A stretch of DNA of 64,000 nt from Streptomyces sp. AC512_CC834 (GTDB taxonomy: Bacteria > Actinomycetota > Actinomycetes > Streptomycetales > Streptomycetaceae). The stretch is from the NCBI RefSeq assembly GCF_019049325.1, contig NZ_JAGMUO010000040.1:1-64000 (forward strand), in the 5' to 3' direction. The stretch's first letter is position 1, and every line of letters starts with the position of its first letter. The notes beneath the pieces were generated by a model. That model was not told the DNA's origin, did no database searches, and worked only from the letters and a program-made list of their open reading frames with translations. This document shows positions 41,790-50,652 of the stretch, in pieces. Both the position numbers and the translations under genes were made by a program.

Positions 41790-42496
41790 GACACACCACT
41801 TCCCTCAGGCACGCCCACGGCAGCCGTCTTCTTCTTCGGCTTCTTCGGCGCCTTCCCGACGCCCGCCTTCAGCTTCTTCTCCAGGCCGCGCATCACCCGC
41901 GTGAGCAGGAATGCGATCACGAAGTAGATCAGCAGGATGTACGTGTAGATCTCCGCGCTCTCCTGCAGCGCCAGGCGCACCAGGTTGGCGCTGAAGGCCA
42001 GGTCGCCCATGCCCATGATCGACACCAGGGCGGTGCCCTTGAGCAGCTCGATCAGCAGGTTGGAGAAGGGCGGGATCATCTCCGGCACCGCCTGCGGCAG
42101 CATGATCAGCTTCATCCGCTGCCAGGGCGTGAAGCTGAGCGCGATGCCGCCCTCCTTCTGCGCCGGGTCGACCGCGGCGAGCGCCCCGCGCACGATCTCG
42201 GAGCCGTACGCCCCGTACGTCAGACCGAGCGCCAGCGTGCCCGCCCACATCGGCACGAGCTGCCAGCCGAAGGCCGGGGGCAGCACGAAGAAGACCCAGA
42301 AGATCATCACCAGCGCGGACGTCCCGCGGAACACCTCGGTGTAGAAGCCCGCGAGGAAGCGGACGATCCACAGCCGGTGGGTGCGGGCGATGCCGGCCAC
42401 GAAGGCGGCGCCGGTCGCCAGCAGTGCGCTGAAGAAGAGCAACTGGATCGTGACCCAGACGCCCTGGAGTACCAGTTCCCACAGTCCGGATGTCAT
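41786..42496 (-). CDS. ehuC: ABC importer permease (EhuC-like)
   Basis: 236 residues, five or so membrane segments and the EAA-loop ALAAVDPAQKEGGIALSFTPWQR. VFRGTSALVMIFWVFFVLPP is the usual second conserved span region of polar-amino-acid permeases. The ATG at 42496 overlaps the TGA of ehuB (ATGA); the first in-frame ATG, at 42505, would lie further into the end of ehuB. Confidence 0.9.
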   Translation of the reverse strand: MTSGLWELVLQGVWVTIQLLFFSALLATGAAFVAGIARTHRLWIVRFLAGFYTEVFRGTSALVMIFWVFFVLPPAFGWQLVPMWAGTLALGLTYGAYGSEIVRGALAAVDPAQKEGGIALSFTPWQRMKLIMLPQAVPEMIPPFSNLLIELLKGTALVSIMGMGDLAFSANLVRLALQESAEIYTYILLIYFVIAFLLTRVMRGLEKKLKAGVGKAPKKPKKKTAAVGVPEGSGVS

Positions 42497-43422
42497 CCGC
42501 CGCACAACTCCTTCGCGGTCAGATCGGTCATCTCGTTCTCGGTGAAACCGAAGGGCTTGAGGATGCGGAGCAGCTCGCCGCTCTTCTTGAGCTTCTGCAG
42601 CTCCACGTTGAAGGCGTCCCGCAGGTTGGTCTCGTTCGTCCGGAAGGCGAAACCGCCGCCGTCGACGTGCGGCTTGCCGTCGATGATCGGCGAGAAGGCC
42701 TCGGTCGCCTCGGCCTTGCTGGACTTCTTCACCACTTCACGGACGGTCAGCGCGGTACCGGCGAAGACGTCGGCGCGCCCGGACTCGACGGCGTTGAGTC
42801 CGGCCACCTGGTCGGGGACGATCAGGATGTCGTCCTCCTTGTACCCGTGCTCCACCGCGTACGCGATCTCGGCGTAGCCGGTACCGGTCGCGAACTTGGC
42901 CTTCTTCTTGACGACGTCCTTGTAGTTGTGCAGCCCGAGCGGGTTGCCCTTGCGCACGATGTACGCGTCGAGCATCTGGTAGTCGGGGTCGGAGAAGATG
43001 ACCTGCTGGCAGCGCTCGGGGTTGATGTACATACCGGCCGCCACGACGTCGAACTGCTGCGACGCCAGACCCGGGATGAGGGAGCCGAACTCCGTCGGCA
43101 CCGGCTGCACCCGGTCCACTCCGAGCCGCTTGAAGATGACCTTCGCCAGCTCCGGCGCCTCACCGGTCAGCTCGCCGTTCTTGTCGATGAACCCGAAGGG
43201 GATCTCGCCCGCGATGCCGAGCCGGGCCACGCCCTGTGCCTTGAGCCGGTCGAGAAGGTCGCCGCCTTCCACGCCGGACCCGGTGGCCACCCGCGAGCAG
43301 CCGGCGGCGCCCAGCGCGCCGAGCGCCGCGACCCCCGCGAGCAGCGACCGGCGAGTGGGCCCGGCTGTCCTGGACCTTTGGTCGGATATACCCCTTGGCG
43401 GGGTTCTGTGTGGTCGAGCCAT
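42493..43422 (-). CDS. ehuB: ABC importer substrate-binding lipoprotein (EhuB-like)
   Basis: 309 residues. A lipoprotein signal with TRRSLL and lipobox GAAGC (about residue 41) is followed by the periplasmic-binding-protein type 2 fold: ARLGIAGEIPFGFIDKNGELTGEAPELAKVI, FGSLIPGLASQQFDVVAAGMYINPERC. This stretch is what actinobacterial EhuB annotations share, and the ligand would be ectoine, hydroxyectoine or another small amino acid. ATG 43422 is used; a start at 43530 would lie in the promoter region. It is divergent from DUF3830. Confidence 0.85.
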   Translation of the reverse strand: MARPHRTPPRGISDQRSRTAGPTRRSLLAGVAALGALGAAGCSRVATGSGVEGGDLLDRLKAQGVARLGIAGEIPFGFIDKNGELTGEAPELAKVIFKRLGVDRVQPVPTEFGSLIPGLASQQFDVVAAGMYINPERCQQVIFSDPDYQMLDAYIVRKGNPLGLHNYKDVVKKKAKFATGTGYAEIAYAVEHGYKEDDILIVPDQVAGLNAVESGRADVFAGTALTVREVVKKSSKAEATEAFSPIIDGKPHVDGGGFAFRTNETNLRDAFNVELQKLKKSGELLRILKPFGFTENEMTDLTAKELCGG

Positions 43423-43528
43423 GGGCGCGCAGCTACCCGCTGGTGGGCAGGTTATGCCGATCGTTTTCAGTCCGATACATCGGCCCGGCGCCCTTGACCC
43501 GGGGGCCGCGGGGCACTGCCATGGAGGC

Positions 43529-44023
43529 ATGGCTGATCGCTACATCGAAGTCTCGCTGGTCAAGCGCGGAATCACCTGCACGGCCCAACTGCTCGACGAC
43601 CGGGCCCCGATCACCTGCAAGGCCGTCTGGGACGCCCTCCCCCTCGGCAGCGACGTGTATCACGCCAAATACGCGCGCAACGAGATCTACGCCCTCTTCC
43701 CACCCTTCGCGACATCCGAGCCACCACTGGAGAATCCGACCGTAACGCCCATTCCGGGCGACCTGTGCTATTTCGCCTTCGCGGGTGCCGAGTTGGGCAC
43801 CAAGGCGTACGGCTACGACCGCGACGTCCGCGCCGGCACCACCCTCGTCGACCTCGCCCTCTTCTACGAGCGCAACAACCTCCTCCTCAACGGCGACGTC
43901 GGCTGGGTCCCCGGCACCGTCTGGGGCCGCGTCACCGAGGGCCTCGACGCGATGGCCGAGGCCTGCAACGACCTGTGGCGCACGGGAGCGGCGGGGGAGA
44001 CGCTCAGCTTCCGCCGGGCGTAG
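43529..44023 (+). CDS. DUF3830 (cyclophilin-like fold) protein
   Basis: 164 residues recognisable as DUF3830 by RYIEVSLVKRGITCTAQLLDDRAPITCKAVWDALPL and YHAKYARNEIYALFPPF. The family is described as cyclophilin-like and is found beside transporter and amidohydrolase genes, as here; no reaction is established. It is divergent from ehuB and convergent with the amidase gene. ATG 43529 follows ATGGAGGC, so GGAGG lies 4 bases upstream. Confidence 0.85.
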   Translation: MADRYIEVSLVKRGITCTAQLLDDRAPITCKAVWDALPLGSDVYHAKYARNEIYALFPPFATSEPPLENPTVTPIPGDLCYFAFAGAELGTKAYGYDRDVRAGTTLVDLALFYERNNLLLNGDVGWVPGTVWGRVTEGLDAMAEACNDLWRTGAAGETLSFRRA

Positions 44024-44034
44024 GCCTCCGGCGG
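44011..44034 (+). terminator. Possible terminator of DUF3830 gene
   Basis: CCGCCGG / CCGGCGG with a 10-nt loop that includes the stop codon, followed by GTTTGTTTG at 44041. Modest stem; termination is likely but not certain. Confidence 0.45.
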
Positions 44035-44214
44035 CGGGGCGTTTGTTTGGGGTGGGTGCTTGAACGTCGGCCGAGTGGTGGCCGGCGGTGGTGTGGGCGC
44101 GGGGCGGGGAGCGCGGGCCGGCGCTCGCCGGGCGCCGCCCTCTTTGGGACGGGCGCCGCCCTGGGGGCACCTCCCAGGCCGTTCAGGCACTGGGGGAGGC
44201 ACGACTGCCCGCAG

Positions 44215-45594
44215 CTACGGAGCGCCCGCCCCGTACAGCGCGTGTGCGGCTCGCAGGACCAGGTCGTCGCGGTGGCGGGCGGCGACGACCTGGAGGCCGA
44301 TGGGCAGCCCGTCCGCGTCCGATCCCACCGGCACGGTCGCCGCCGGCTGCTGGGTGAGGTTGAAGGGGTACGTGAACGGCGTCCAGCCCGTCCAGCGCCG
44401 GTGCCCCGAGCCCTTGGGCACCTCGGCGCCCGCCTCGAACGCCGTGATCGGCAGCGTCGGCGTGACCAGCAGGTCGTACTCCTCGTGGAAGCGGCCCATC
44501 CGCCGCCCCAGCTCCATCCGCACGTCCACCGCGGCGAGGTACTCCAGCGCCGAGTACCTCGCCCCGGCCCCGACGATCTCCCGCAGCCCCGGGTCGAGCA
44601 GCTCCCGCTGCCCCGGGCGCAGGTGCTGCACCACGCGCGCCGCCCCGCTGAACCACAGGGTGTGGAAGGCGTCCACCGGGTCCGTGAAGTCGGGGTCGGC
44701 CTCCGTCACGTACGCGCCCAGCTCCGCCAGCCGCTCCACCGCCCGCCGCACCGCGCCGGCCACCGACGGACGCACCGCCACCTGACCGCCCAGCGAGGGC
44801 GAGTACGCCACCCGCAGCCCCCGCACGCCCCCGGACAGGGCTTCGGTGTACGACCCGGGCGCGGGCCCCAGCGCCGACCAGTCCCGGGCGTCCGGAGTGC
44901 CGATGACGTCCAGCATCAGCGCGGCGTCCGCCGCGTCCCGAGTCATCGGACCGACGTGCGCGAGGGTGCCGAACGCGCTCGCCGGGTACAGCGGCACCCG
45001 GCCGTACGTCGGTTTCAGGCCGAAGATGCCGCAGAAGGACGCCGGGATGCGCACGCTGCCGCCGCCGTCCGTGCCCAGCGCCAGCGGCCCCGCCCCGAGC
45101 GCCACGGCAGCCCCCGCGCCCCCGCTGGAGCCGCCCGCCGTACGGGAGGGGTCGCGCGGATTGCGGGTCACGCCGGACAGGGGCGAGTCGGTGACGCCCT
45201 TCCAGCCGAACTCGGGCGTCGTCGTCTTGCCGAGGAACACGGCGCCGTGCTCGCGAAGCCGGGCGACGGACGGCGCGTCCTCGTCCCAGGGTCCGTCCGG
45301 CGAGACGGCCCGGGAGCCGCGCAGGGTGGGCAGGCCGCGTTGCAGCAGGATGTCCTTGACCGTGACCGGCACCCCGTCGAGACGCCCGCACGGCTCCCCG
45401 CGGCGCCACCGCTCCTCCGCCCGCCCGGCCTCCTCCAGCGCCTCCTCGCCGGTCAGCCGGACGAAGGCGTTCACCTCCGGCTGGATCCGCTCGGCCCGCT
45501 CCATCGCCGCCCGCGTCACCTCCACGGGGCTGAAATCGCCCTTGCGATACCCGTCGACGAGCTGCACAGCGGTCAGCTCCGTGAGGTCGGTCAT
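44215..45594 (-). CDS. Amidase signature family hydrolase
   Basis: 459 residues with the Ser-cisSer-Lys triad region: VTVKDILLQRG (Lys about residue 79) and GGSSGGAGAAVALGAGPLALGTDGGGSVRIPASFCG (the two Ser). It hydrolyses an amide, releasing ammonia; the substrate may be an N-acyl or carbamoyl intermediate of the compound taken up by the Ehu importer. ATG 45594. Same strand as the hydroxyacid dehydrogenase upstream (69-bp gap), so they probably form one transcript. Confidence 0.92.
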   Translation of the reverse strand: MTDLTELTAVQLVDGYRKGDFSPVEVTRAAMERAERIQPEVNAFVRLTGEEALEEAGRAEERWRRGEPCGRLDGVPVTVKDILLQRGLPTLRGSRAVSPDGPWDEDAPSVARLREHGAVFLGKTTTPEFGWKGVTDSPLSGVTRNPRDPSRTAGGSSGGAGAAVALGAGPLALGTDGGGSVRIPASFCGIFGLKPTYGRVPLYPASAFGTLAHVGPMTRDAADAALMLDVIGTPDARDWSALGPAPGSYTEALSGGVRGLRVAYSPSLGGQVAVRPSVAGAVRRAVERLAELGAYVTEADPDFTDPVDAFHTLWFSGAARVVQHLRPGQRELLDPGLREIVGAGARYSALEYLAAVDVRMELGRRMGRFHEEYDLLVTPTLPITAFEAGAEVPKGSGHRRWTGWTPFTYPFNLTQQPAATVPVGSDADGLPIGLQVVAARHRDDLVLRAAHALYGAGAP

Positions 45595-45663
45595 GCACCC
45601 TCCCGCGTTCTTGGGACGTCGGTGTCTTCGATGTCGTCGGCGTCGTCGGCGTCGTCGATGCCG

Positions 45664-46731
45664 TCAGTGTCCGGGCACGTATCCGCGCTTCTTGTCGACC
45701 ACGTTGGCCAGCGGCCCACCCGCCGCCCAGCTCTCGAACAACTCCACGAACTGCGCCCCCAGTTCGTCCCGCCAGCCGATCGTGTCCCCGCTCATGTGCG
45801 GCGAGACGATCAGCTCCGGGACGCGCCACAGCGCACTGTCCGGCGCGAGGGGCTCGTGGCTCAGCACATCCAGGGCGGCGCCCGCGATCCAGCGCCTGGT
45901 CAGCGCCTCGGCGAGATCGTCCTCGACGACCAACTGACCCCGCCCCACGTTCACGAACCGGGCCGAGGGCTGCATCAGCCCGAACCGCCGGGCGTCGAAC
46001 ATACCGCGCGTGTCGTCGGTGAGCGGCGCCGCCGCCACCACCCAGTCGGCACGGGCCAGCAGCCGGTCGAGATCGCCCGGCCCGTGCACCTCGGGCCCGT
46101 GCACCTCGGGCCCCTGCACCTCGGGCCCCTGCACCCCGGGCCCCTGCACTCCGGGTCCGTCCGCCCCGGGGCGGGCGGTGCGGCCCACCAGCGCGGTGGT
46201 GATGCCGAGCGCCTCGAGGGTCCGCGCGATTGCCCGCCCGATCGGCCCGGAGCCCACCACACAGGCGCGAGTTCCGGCCACCCGCATCGACTCGCGGTGG
46301 CGCCAGGTCCGCTCGCCCTGCAACCGCAGCGTCGTGGGCAGGTCCTTGGCCATCGCCAGCACGAGCGCGGCGACGTACTCGGCGATCGGCTGGTCGAAGA
46401 CACCGCGCGCATTGGTCACCACCGTGTCCGACTCGGCCAGCTCCGGGCACATCAGATGGTCCACCCCGGCGCTCGCCGTGTGCACCCAGCGCGGGCGCGG
46501 GCCGTCCCCGGGCCACGCCTTGCGTACGGCGTGCGAGGTGAAGTCCCACACGAGCAGGACGTCGGCGTGCGGCAGCCGCTCGGCGAGGGTCGACGCGTCG
46601 GCGTGCTCGACCCGGGCCCGGCCGGTCAGCCGACCCAGACGGGGGAGCGGCTCGGCGTCCAGCACGAGGAGCGTGGGTGCGGGCGTGGGGGGCGTGGGCG
46701 TGGGCGCGGATGCGGGCCTGGACGTGGTCAT
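45664..46731 (-). CDS. D-isomer-specific 2-hydroxyacid dehydrogenase with repeat insertion
   Basis: 355 residues. The NAD-binding motif VVGSGPIGRAIA, the catalytic Arg (NVGRGQL), Glu (SHEPL) and His (SPHMSGDT) are all present. Between the Rossmann strand TALVGRTARPG and LDRLLARADWVV lies a collagen-like pentapeptide insert (PGVQG/PEVHG, five units), encoded by 15-bp repeats. The start has a Pro/Thr-rich leader that may be another low-complexity expansion. It should reduce a 2-oxo acid with NAD(P)H, in the same catabolic island as the amidase. Confidence 0.88.
   Translation of the reverse strand: MTTSRPASAPTPTPPTPAPTLLVLDAEPLPRLGRLTGRARVEHADASTLAERLPHADVLLVWDFTSHAVRKAWPGDGPRPRWVHTASAGVDHLMCPELAESDTVVTNARGVFDQPIAEYVAALVLAMAKDLPTTLRLQGERTWRHRESMRVAGTRACVVGSGPIGRAIARTLEALGITTALVGRTARPGADGPGVQGPGVQGPEVQGPEVHGPEVHGPGDLDRLLARADWVVAAAPLTDDTRGMFDARRFGLMQPSARFVNVGRGQLVVEDDLAEALTRRWIAGAALDVLSHEPLAPDSALWRVPELIVSPHMSGDTIGWRDELGAQFVELFESWAAGGPLANVVDKKRGYVPGH
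46081..46155 (-). repeat. 15-bp repeat, five units, in frame
   Basis: CCCGTGCACCTCGGG, twice exactly, then three diverged units, each 15 bp. It encodes PEVHG-like pentapeptides in the dehydrogenase. Confidence 0.88.
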
Positions 46732-46919
46732 CGGCGGGCCTGTCTCCCGTATGGGGGCGCGGGTGCGTTTCAGGTATTGACGGGGAAGTTAACCGGCTGT
46801 TGACCTGGGAGGGGCGCGGGCGGATTGACCACGCTCGCACCGCAACCTACCTTCGTCAACACGGCCGTGCGTAACGGTGCGTTGCCTTCTCCTTCCTCAG
46901 TGTGAGGCCGGTGCGTGCC

Positions 46920-47822
46920 ATGGACATCTCCTTTCTCGGCGGACCAGCTCCGCAACGCGGGGTCGGCGTGGTCGCCCCGTTCGACTTCGCACTCGATCGC
47001 GAGCTGTGGCGATGGGTGCCCGACGACGTGTCGCTGCACATGACACGGACCCCCTTCGTACCCGTCGAGGTCAGTCTGGACCTCGCGCGGATGGTCAGCG
47101 AGCACGAAACCCTCGGCGAGGCGGTGCGCACCCTCAACGCCATCGCCCCCGAGGTCGTCGCCTACGCCTGCACCTCGGGCAGTTTCGTCGGCGGCGTCGC
47201 CGGCGAACGGGCGATGTGCGAGGCGATGACCTGGGCGGGCGCGGTCCCGTCCGTGACCACCTCCGGCGCGTTGCTGGACGCGCTGGCCGAGTTGGGCGTA
47301 CGCCGGCTCGCGCTGGTGACGCCGTACACCGTGTCCGTGACCCGGTCGCTGGAGGCGTACATCGCCGAGGCCGGGGTGACGATCACGGGCTGCGCCTTCA
47401 TGGGGCTGACCCGGCACATCTGGAAGGTGCCGTACCGCGACGTGGCCGACATGGCGCGCCAGGCGGTACCGGGCGAGGGCACGGCGGACGCCCTCTTCAT
47501 CTCCTGCACCAACCTCCCCACCTACGACGTCATCCCGCAGCTCGAGGCCGAGCTGCGGATCCCGGTGATCTCGGCCAACCAAGTGACGATGTGGGCGGCG
47601 CTGCGCCGATTGGGTACCCCTGCGGTGGGGCCGTACCAGGCGCTGACCGATCCGTCCGCGCGCATCGGCCCCGCGGCGGGGGGACCGGCCGGTCCCGCGG
47701 TGATGGGGCCCGTCGGTCCCGTCGACTCCGCGGTGGCGGGCCCGGTCGGCCCCGCGGTGGCGGACATGCCGGGCGTCGGTGACGGCCCGGACACGGAACA
47801 GCAGCAGGAAGGGTGGACATGA
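46920..47822 (+). CDS. Maleate isomerase/EutA-like Asp-Glu racemase superfamily protein
   Basis: 300 residues with the two-cysteine racemase fold: first Cys in YACTSGSFV (about residue 84), second in LFISCTNLPTYD (about residue 190). This matches maleate cis-trans isomerase and ectoine EutA proteins. The last 55 residues are a Gly/Pro/Val repeat (GPVGPVDSAVAGPVGPAVAD) not normal in the family. ATG 46920 has GAGG 12 bases upstream; GTG 46902 is an alternative. It overlaps the next gene (ATGA), making a coupled pair. Confidence 0.85.
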   Translation: MDISFLGGPAPQRGVGVVAPFDFALDRELWRWVPDDVSLHMTRTPFVPVEVSLDLARMVSEHETLGEAVRTLNAIAPEVVAYACTSGSFVGGVAGERAMCEAMTWAGAVPSVTTSGALLDALAELGVRRLALVTPYTVSVTRSLEAYIAEAGVTITGCAFMGLTRHIWKVPYRDVADMARQAVPGEGTADALFISCTNLPTYDVIPQLEAELRIPVISANQVTMWAALRRLGTPAVGPYQALTDPSARIGPAAGGPAGPAVMGPVGPVDSAVAGPVGPAVADMPGVGDGPDTEQQQEGWT

Positions 47823-48550
47823 CAGCACTGGGGTTCCTGTACCCGGGCCACTCCGGCGAGGACGACTATCCACGCATCGAGCAGCTCCTGGGCAGCGACA
47901 TCCGGGTGGACCTGGTGCACACGGACATCGGCGAGGACGCGCACCGGGTGGACGCCCTGCGCGAGATGGGCTCGCCGCACCGGCTCGCGGCGGGCGTGGC
48001 GGAGCTGCGGCTCGCCGGCGCCGACGCCGTGGTGTGGGCCTGCACCAGCGGCAGCTTCGTGCACGGCTGGGAGGGCGCGCAGGAGCAGGTGCGCGCCCTG
48101 GCCCAGGCGGCGGGTCTGCCGGCCTCCTCCACCTCCTTCGCCTTCGTGCACGCGGCGAAGGAGATCGGAGCGCGGCGGGTCGCGATCGGGGCGACCTACC
48201 CGGACGACGTGGCGCGGCTCTTCGCGGACTTCCTCGACGCCGCCGGCATCGAGGTGGTCGACGTGGTCAGCTCCGGCATCATCACGGCGGCGGAGGTCGG
48301 CACCTGGACCGAGGAGGAGGTGCTGGCGCTGGCCCGCGCCGCCGACCACACCGACGCCGAGGCGGTGTTCCTGCCGGACACGGCCCTGCGCACGGCGGCC
48401 CACATCCCCGCCATGGAGAAGGAGCTGGGCAAGCCGGTCCTCACCGCGAACCAGGTCACCATCTGGGAGGGCCTGCGCCTGGCGGACCGCCGGGTCAACG
48501 CACCGGAGCTGGGCGCGCTCTTCACGCGGGAGCCGGTGGTGCAGGCCTGA
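47819..48550 (+). CDS. Second maleate isomerase/EutA-like protein, one Cys missing
   Basis: 243 residues, same fold as its neighbour. The first Cys is kept (VVWACTSGSFVHG, about residue 75), but at the second site FISCTN is replaced by VFLPDTALRT with Asp in place of Cys. One-cysteine members such as arylmalonate decarboxylase do C-C chemistry instead of racemisation. It is translated from an ATG inside the end of the first gene, so the two may act as a heteromer. A strong terminator follows at 48570. Confidence 0.85.
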   Translation: MTALGFLYPGHSGEDDYPRIEQLLGSDIRVDLVHTDIGEDAHRVDALREMGSPHRLAAGVAELRLAGADAVVWACTSGSFVHGWEGAQEQVRALAQAAGLPASSTSFAFVHAAKEIGARRVAIGATYPDDVARLFADFLDAAGIEVVDVVSSGIITAAEVGTWTEEEVLALARAADHTDAEAVFLPDTALRTAAHIPAMEKELGKPVLTANQVTIWEGLRLADRRVNAPELGALFTREPVVQA

Positions 48551-48569
48551 GCGAGAGCCGTACACGGAA

Positions 48570-48603
48570 GAACCCCGGTCCCGCGTGAGCGGGGCCGGGG
48601 TTC
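48570..48603 (+). terminator. Strong terminator after isomerase pair
   Basis: GAACCCCGGTCCCGC / GCGGGGCCGGGGTTC, 15-bp arms with one mismatch and a GTGA loop, ending in TCTCGTTTC. Confidence 0.88.
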
Positions 48604-48952
48604 TCGTTTCTCGTCGAGCGCTGGGCAGGCCTTGCACCTGCATTTCCTCACGGGAAGTGAGGCGTCTTTCCTTGGACCACCAACGCACTGCCTGTTGTTG
48701 GGGGTTGGCACCCCGTGATCAGGCAAGATGATCGTACCGCAGCTCCGGCCGGGGTGCACATCGAGTCGAGTCTGTTCATGTACAGAGACGATGATCTGCA
48801 TCCTGAACCCGCAGCATCGTACCTGAACCCTTGTCAGTTCTCGGATCCACCCTTATTCTCACGGCGAGAAAGCGCTTTCTCTCAGGGCGGGATTGACATG
48901 ATCACGCCATAGTTTTCGTTCCGGCATGTGAAGCTGAATGGGGAGACCGAGG
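48604..48952. other. Pectate lyase upstream region, no gene
   Basis: 349 bp without a supported gene. It contains the palindrome at 48866-48881 and an AT-richer stretch near 48905-48920 but no clean -35/-10 pair that I can defend. Confidence 0.5.
48866..48881. promoter_or_regulatory. LacI-type operator before pectate lyase gene
   Basis: GAGAAAGCGCTTTCTC, a perfect 16-bp palindrome with a central CG, as in LacI/GalR operators of carbohydrate genes. It lies 71 bp upstream of the start. Confidence 0.65.
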
Positions 48953-50491
48953 ATGAGACGACCAGTCGCGCTGCGACTCCAAGCGGCACTGGGCACGCTG
49001 GCCCTCGCGGCCGCGGCCGGTGTGGTGCTGTCAATGCCCGAGGCGGCCGCTGCGGCCGGCGGCGCCACCGGCTACGCGACCCAGAACGGCGGCACGACCG
49101 GCGGCGCGGGCGGGCAGACCGTACGGGCCACCACCGGCACCGCGATCCACCAGGCCCTGTGCGGCCGGGCCAGCAGCAGCACCCCGATCACCATCGAGGT
49201 CGAGGGCACCATCAACCACGGCAACACCAGCAAGGTGTCGGGCGACAGTTGCAACACCGCGGCCGACAAGATCGAGCTGAAGCAGATCAGCAACGTCACG
49301 ATCGTCGGGGTCGGAAGCGGTGCCGTCTTCGACGAGCTGGGCATCCACATCCGGGAGTCCAGCAACATCATCATCCAGAACGTGACCGTCCGGAACGTCA
49401 AGAAGTCGGGCTCGCCCACCTCCAACGGCGGCGACGCCATCGGCATGGAGAGCGATGTCCGCAACGTCTGGGTCGACCACTCCACCCTCGAGGCCTCGGG
49501 CGGCGAGTCGGAGGGCTACGACGGCCTCTTCGACATGAAGGACAACACCCAGTACGTCACCCTGTCCTACAGCGTCCTGCGCAACTCCGGGCGCGGCGGG
49601 CTGATCGGGTCCAGCGAGAGCGACGTGTCGAACGGCTACGTGACCTTCCACCACAACCTGTACGAGAACATCGACTCCCGTACGCCCCTGCTGCGCGGCG
49701 GCACGTCGCACATCTACAACAACCACTACGTGGGCCTCGTCAAGTCCGGAATCAACTCCCGGGCCGGCGCCAAGGCCAAGGTCGACAACAACTACTTCGA
49801 GGACTCCAAGGACGTCCTCGGCACCTTCTACACCGACCAGGCCGGCTACTGGCAGGTCAGCGGCAACATCTTCGACAACGTGACCTGGTCCGAGCGCAGC
49901 GGCGACAACCAGCCCGCAGGTCCCGACCCGACGTCCAACACCTCGGTGTCCATCCCGTACTCCTACAGCCTGGACGACGCCTCCTGCGTGCCGGACGTGG
50001 TGAACAGCACGGCCGGCGCGGGCAAGGGCCTGCAGGTCTCGGACGGCAACTGCACACCGCAGACGCCGACGGACCCGCCCACCGACCCGACCGACCCGCC
50101 GACCGACCCCACCGACCCGCCCAGCGGGACCAACCTCAGCATCGGAGCCGGCTCCGACGGCTCGAGCAAGGCCTCCGGCACCAGCTACGGCGACGTGCGG
50201 GACGGTGACATGAGCACCTACTGGTCGCCGGTCGGTTCGACCGGCGAGATCTCGGTCAAATGGTCCTCCGCCACCACCGTCTCCAAGATCAACATCCGGG
50301 AGGCGGCGGGCTCCGAGGGCACCATCGGGTCCTACCGCGTCGTCAACCACGACACCGGCGCCGTCCTGGCCTCCGGCAGCGGAGCGGGCGTGATCGGCTT
50401 CTCCCCGGCCTCGCTGGAGAAGGTCACCTTCGAGATCACCGGCGCCTCGGGCACCCCGAAGGTCGCCGAGTTCGAGACCTACGCCGGCTGA
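48953..50491 (+). CDS. Secreted pectate lyase (PL1) with C-terminal discoidin-like domain
   Basis: 512 residues. Signal peptide to about AAAAAG, then the PL1 right-handed helix: VWVDHSTL, DGLFDMKDN (calcium ligands), RGGLIGSS, HHNLYENIDSRTPLLRGG with the RxPxxR catalytic region. A linker of Pro/Thr/Asp repeats ((T/P)DPPTDPTD) leads to a C-terminal domain (about 400-512, with NLSIGAGSDGSSKASGT and STYWSP) like F5/8 or CBM32 sugar-binding modules. It cleaves polygalacturonate by beta-elimination outside the cell. ATG 48953 has GGGAG 8 bases upstream. Confidence 0.93.
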   Translation: MRRPVALRLQAALGTLALAAAAGVVLSMPEAAAAAGGATGYATQNGGTTGGAGGQTVRATTGTAIHQALCGRASSSTPITIEVEGTINHGNTSKVSGDSCNTAADKIELKQISNVTIVGVGSGAVFDELGIHIRESSNIIIQNVTVRNVKKSGSPTSNGGDAIGMESDVRNVWVDHSTLEASGGESEGYDGLFDMKDNTQYVTLSYSVLRNSGRGGLIGSSESDVSNGYVTFHHNLYENIDSRTPLLRGGTSHIYNNHYVGLVKSGINSRAGAKAKVDNNYFEDSKDVLGTFYTDQAGYWQVSGNIFDNVTWSERSGDNQPAGPDPTSNTSVSIPYSYSLDDASCVPDVVNSTAGAGKGLQVSDGNCTPQTPTDPPTDPTDPPTDPTDPPSGTNLSIGAGSDGSSKASGTSYGDVRDGDMSTYWSPVGSTGEISVKWSSATTVSKINIREAAGSEGTIGSYRVVNHDTGAVLASGSGAGVIGFSPASLEKVTFEITGASGTPKVAEFETYAG

Positions 50492-50514
50492 CGAGCCGCG
50501 CGGCACCGCCCGAG

Positions 50515-50557
50515 GGGCGGGGTGTGTCCGGTCTGCGTCACCGGACACACCCCGCCC
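50515..50557 (+). terminator. Terminator after pectate lyase
   Basis: 18-bp perfect stem, GGGCGGGGTGTGTCCGGT with its complement ACCGGACACACCCCGCCC, 7-nt loop CTGCGTC, followed by TCTTGC. One of the strongest hairpins in the window. Confidence 0.9.
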
Positions 50558-50652
50558 TCTTGCACGGGCGCGGGACAATGGACGGTGGCCCACTCCACCG
50601 GGGTGCCCCCGCGCGCGGGGAGGGCCGTCGTGACGTACGAGGAGGAGAAGAC

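Noticed and set aside
48893..48920. Sigma-70-like TTGACA promoter before the pectate lyase
   Set aside because: TTGACA is followed by TAGTTT after only 12 bp; no acceptable -10 at 16-18 bp.
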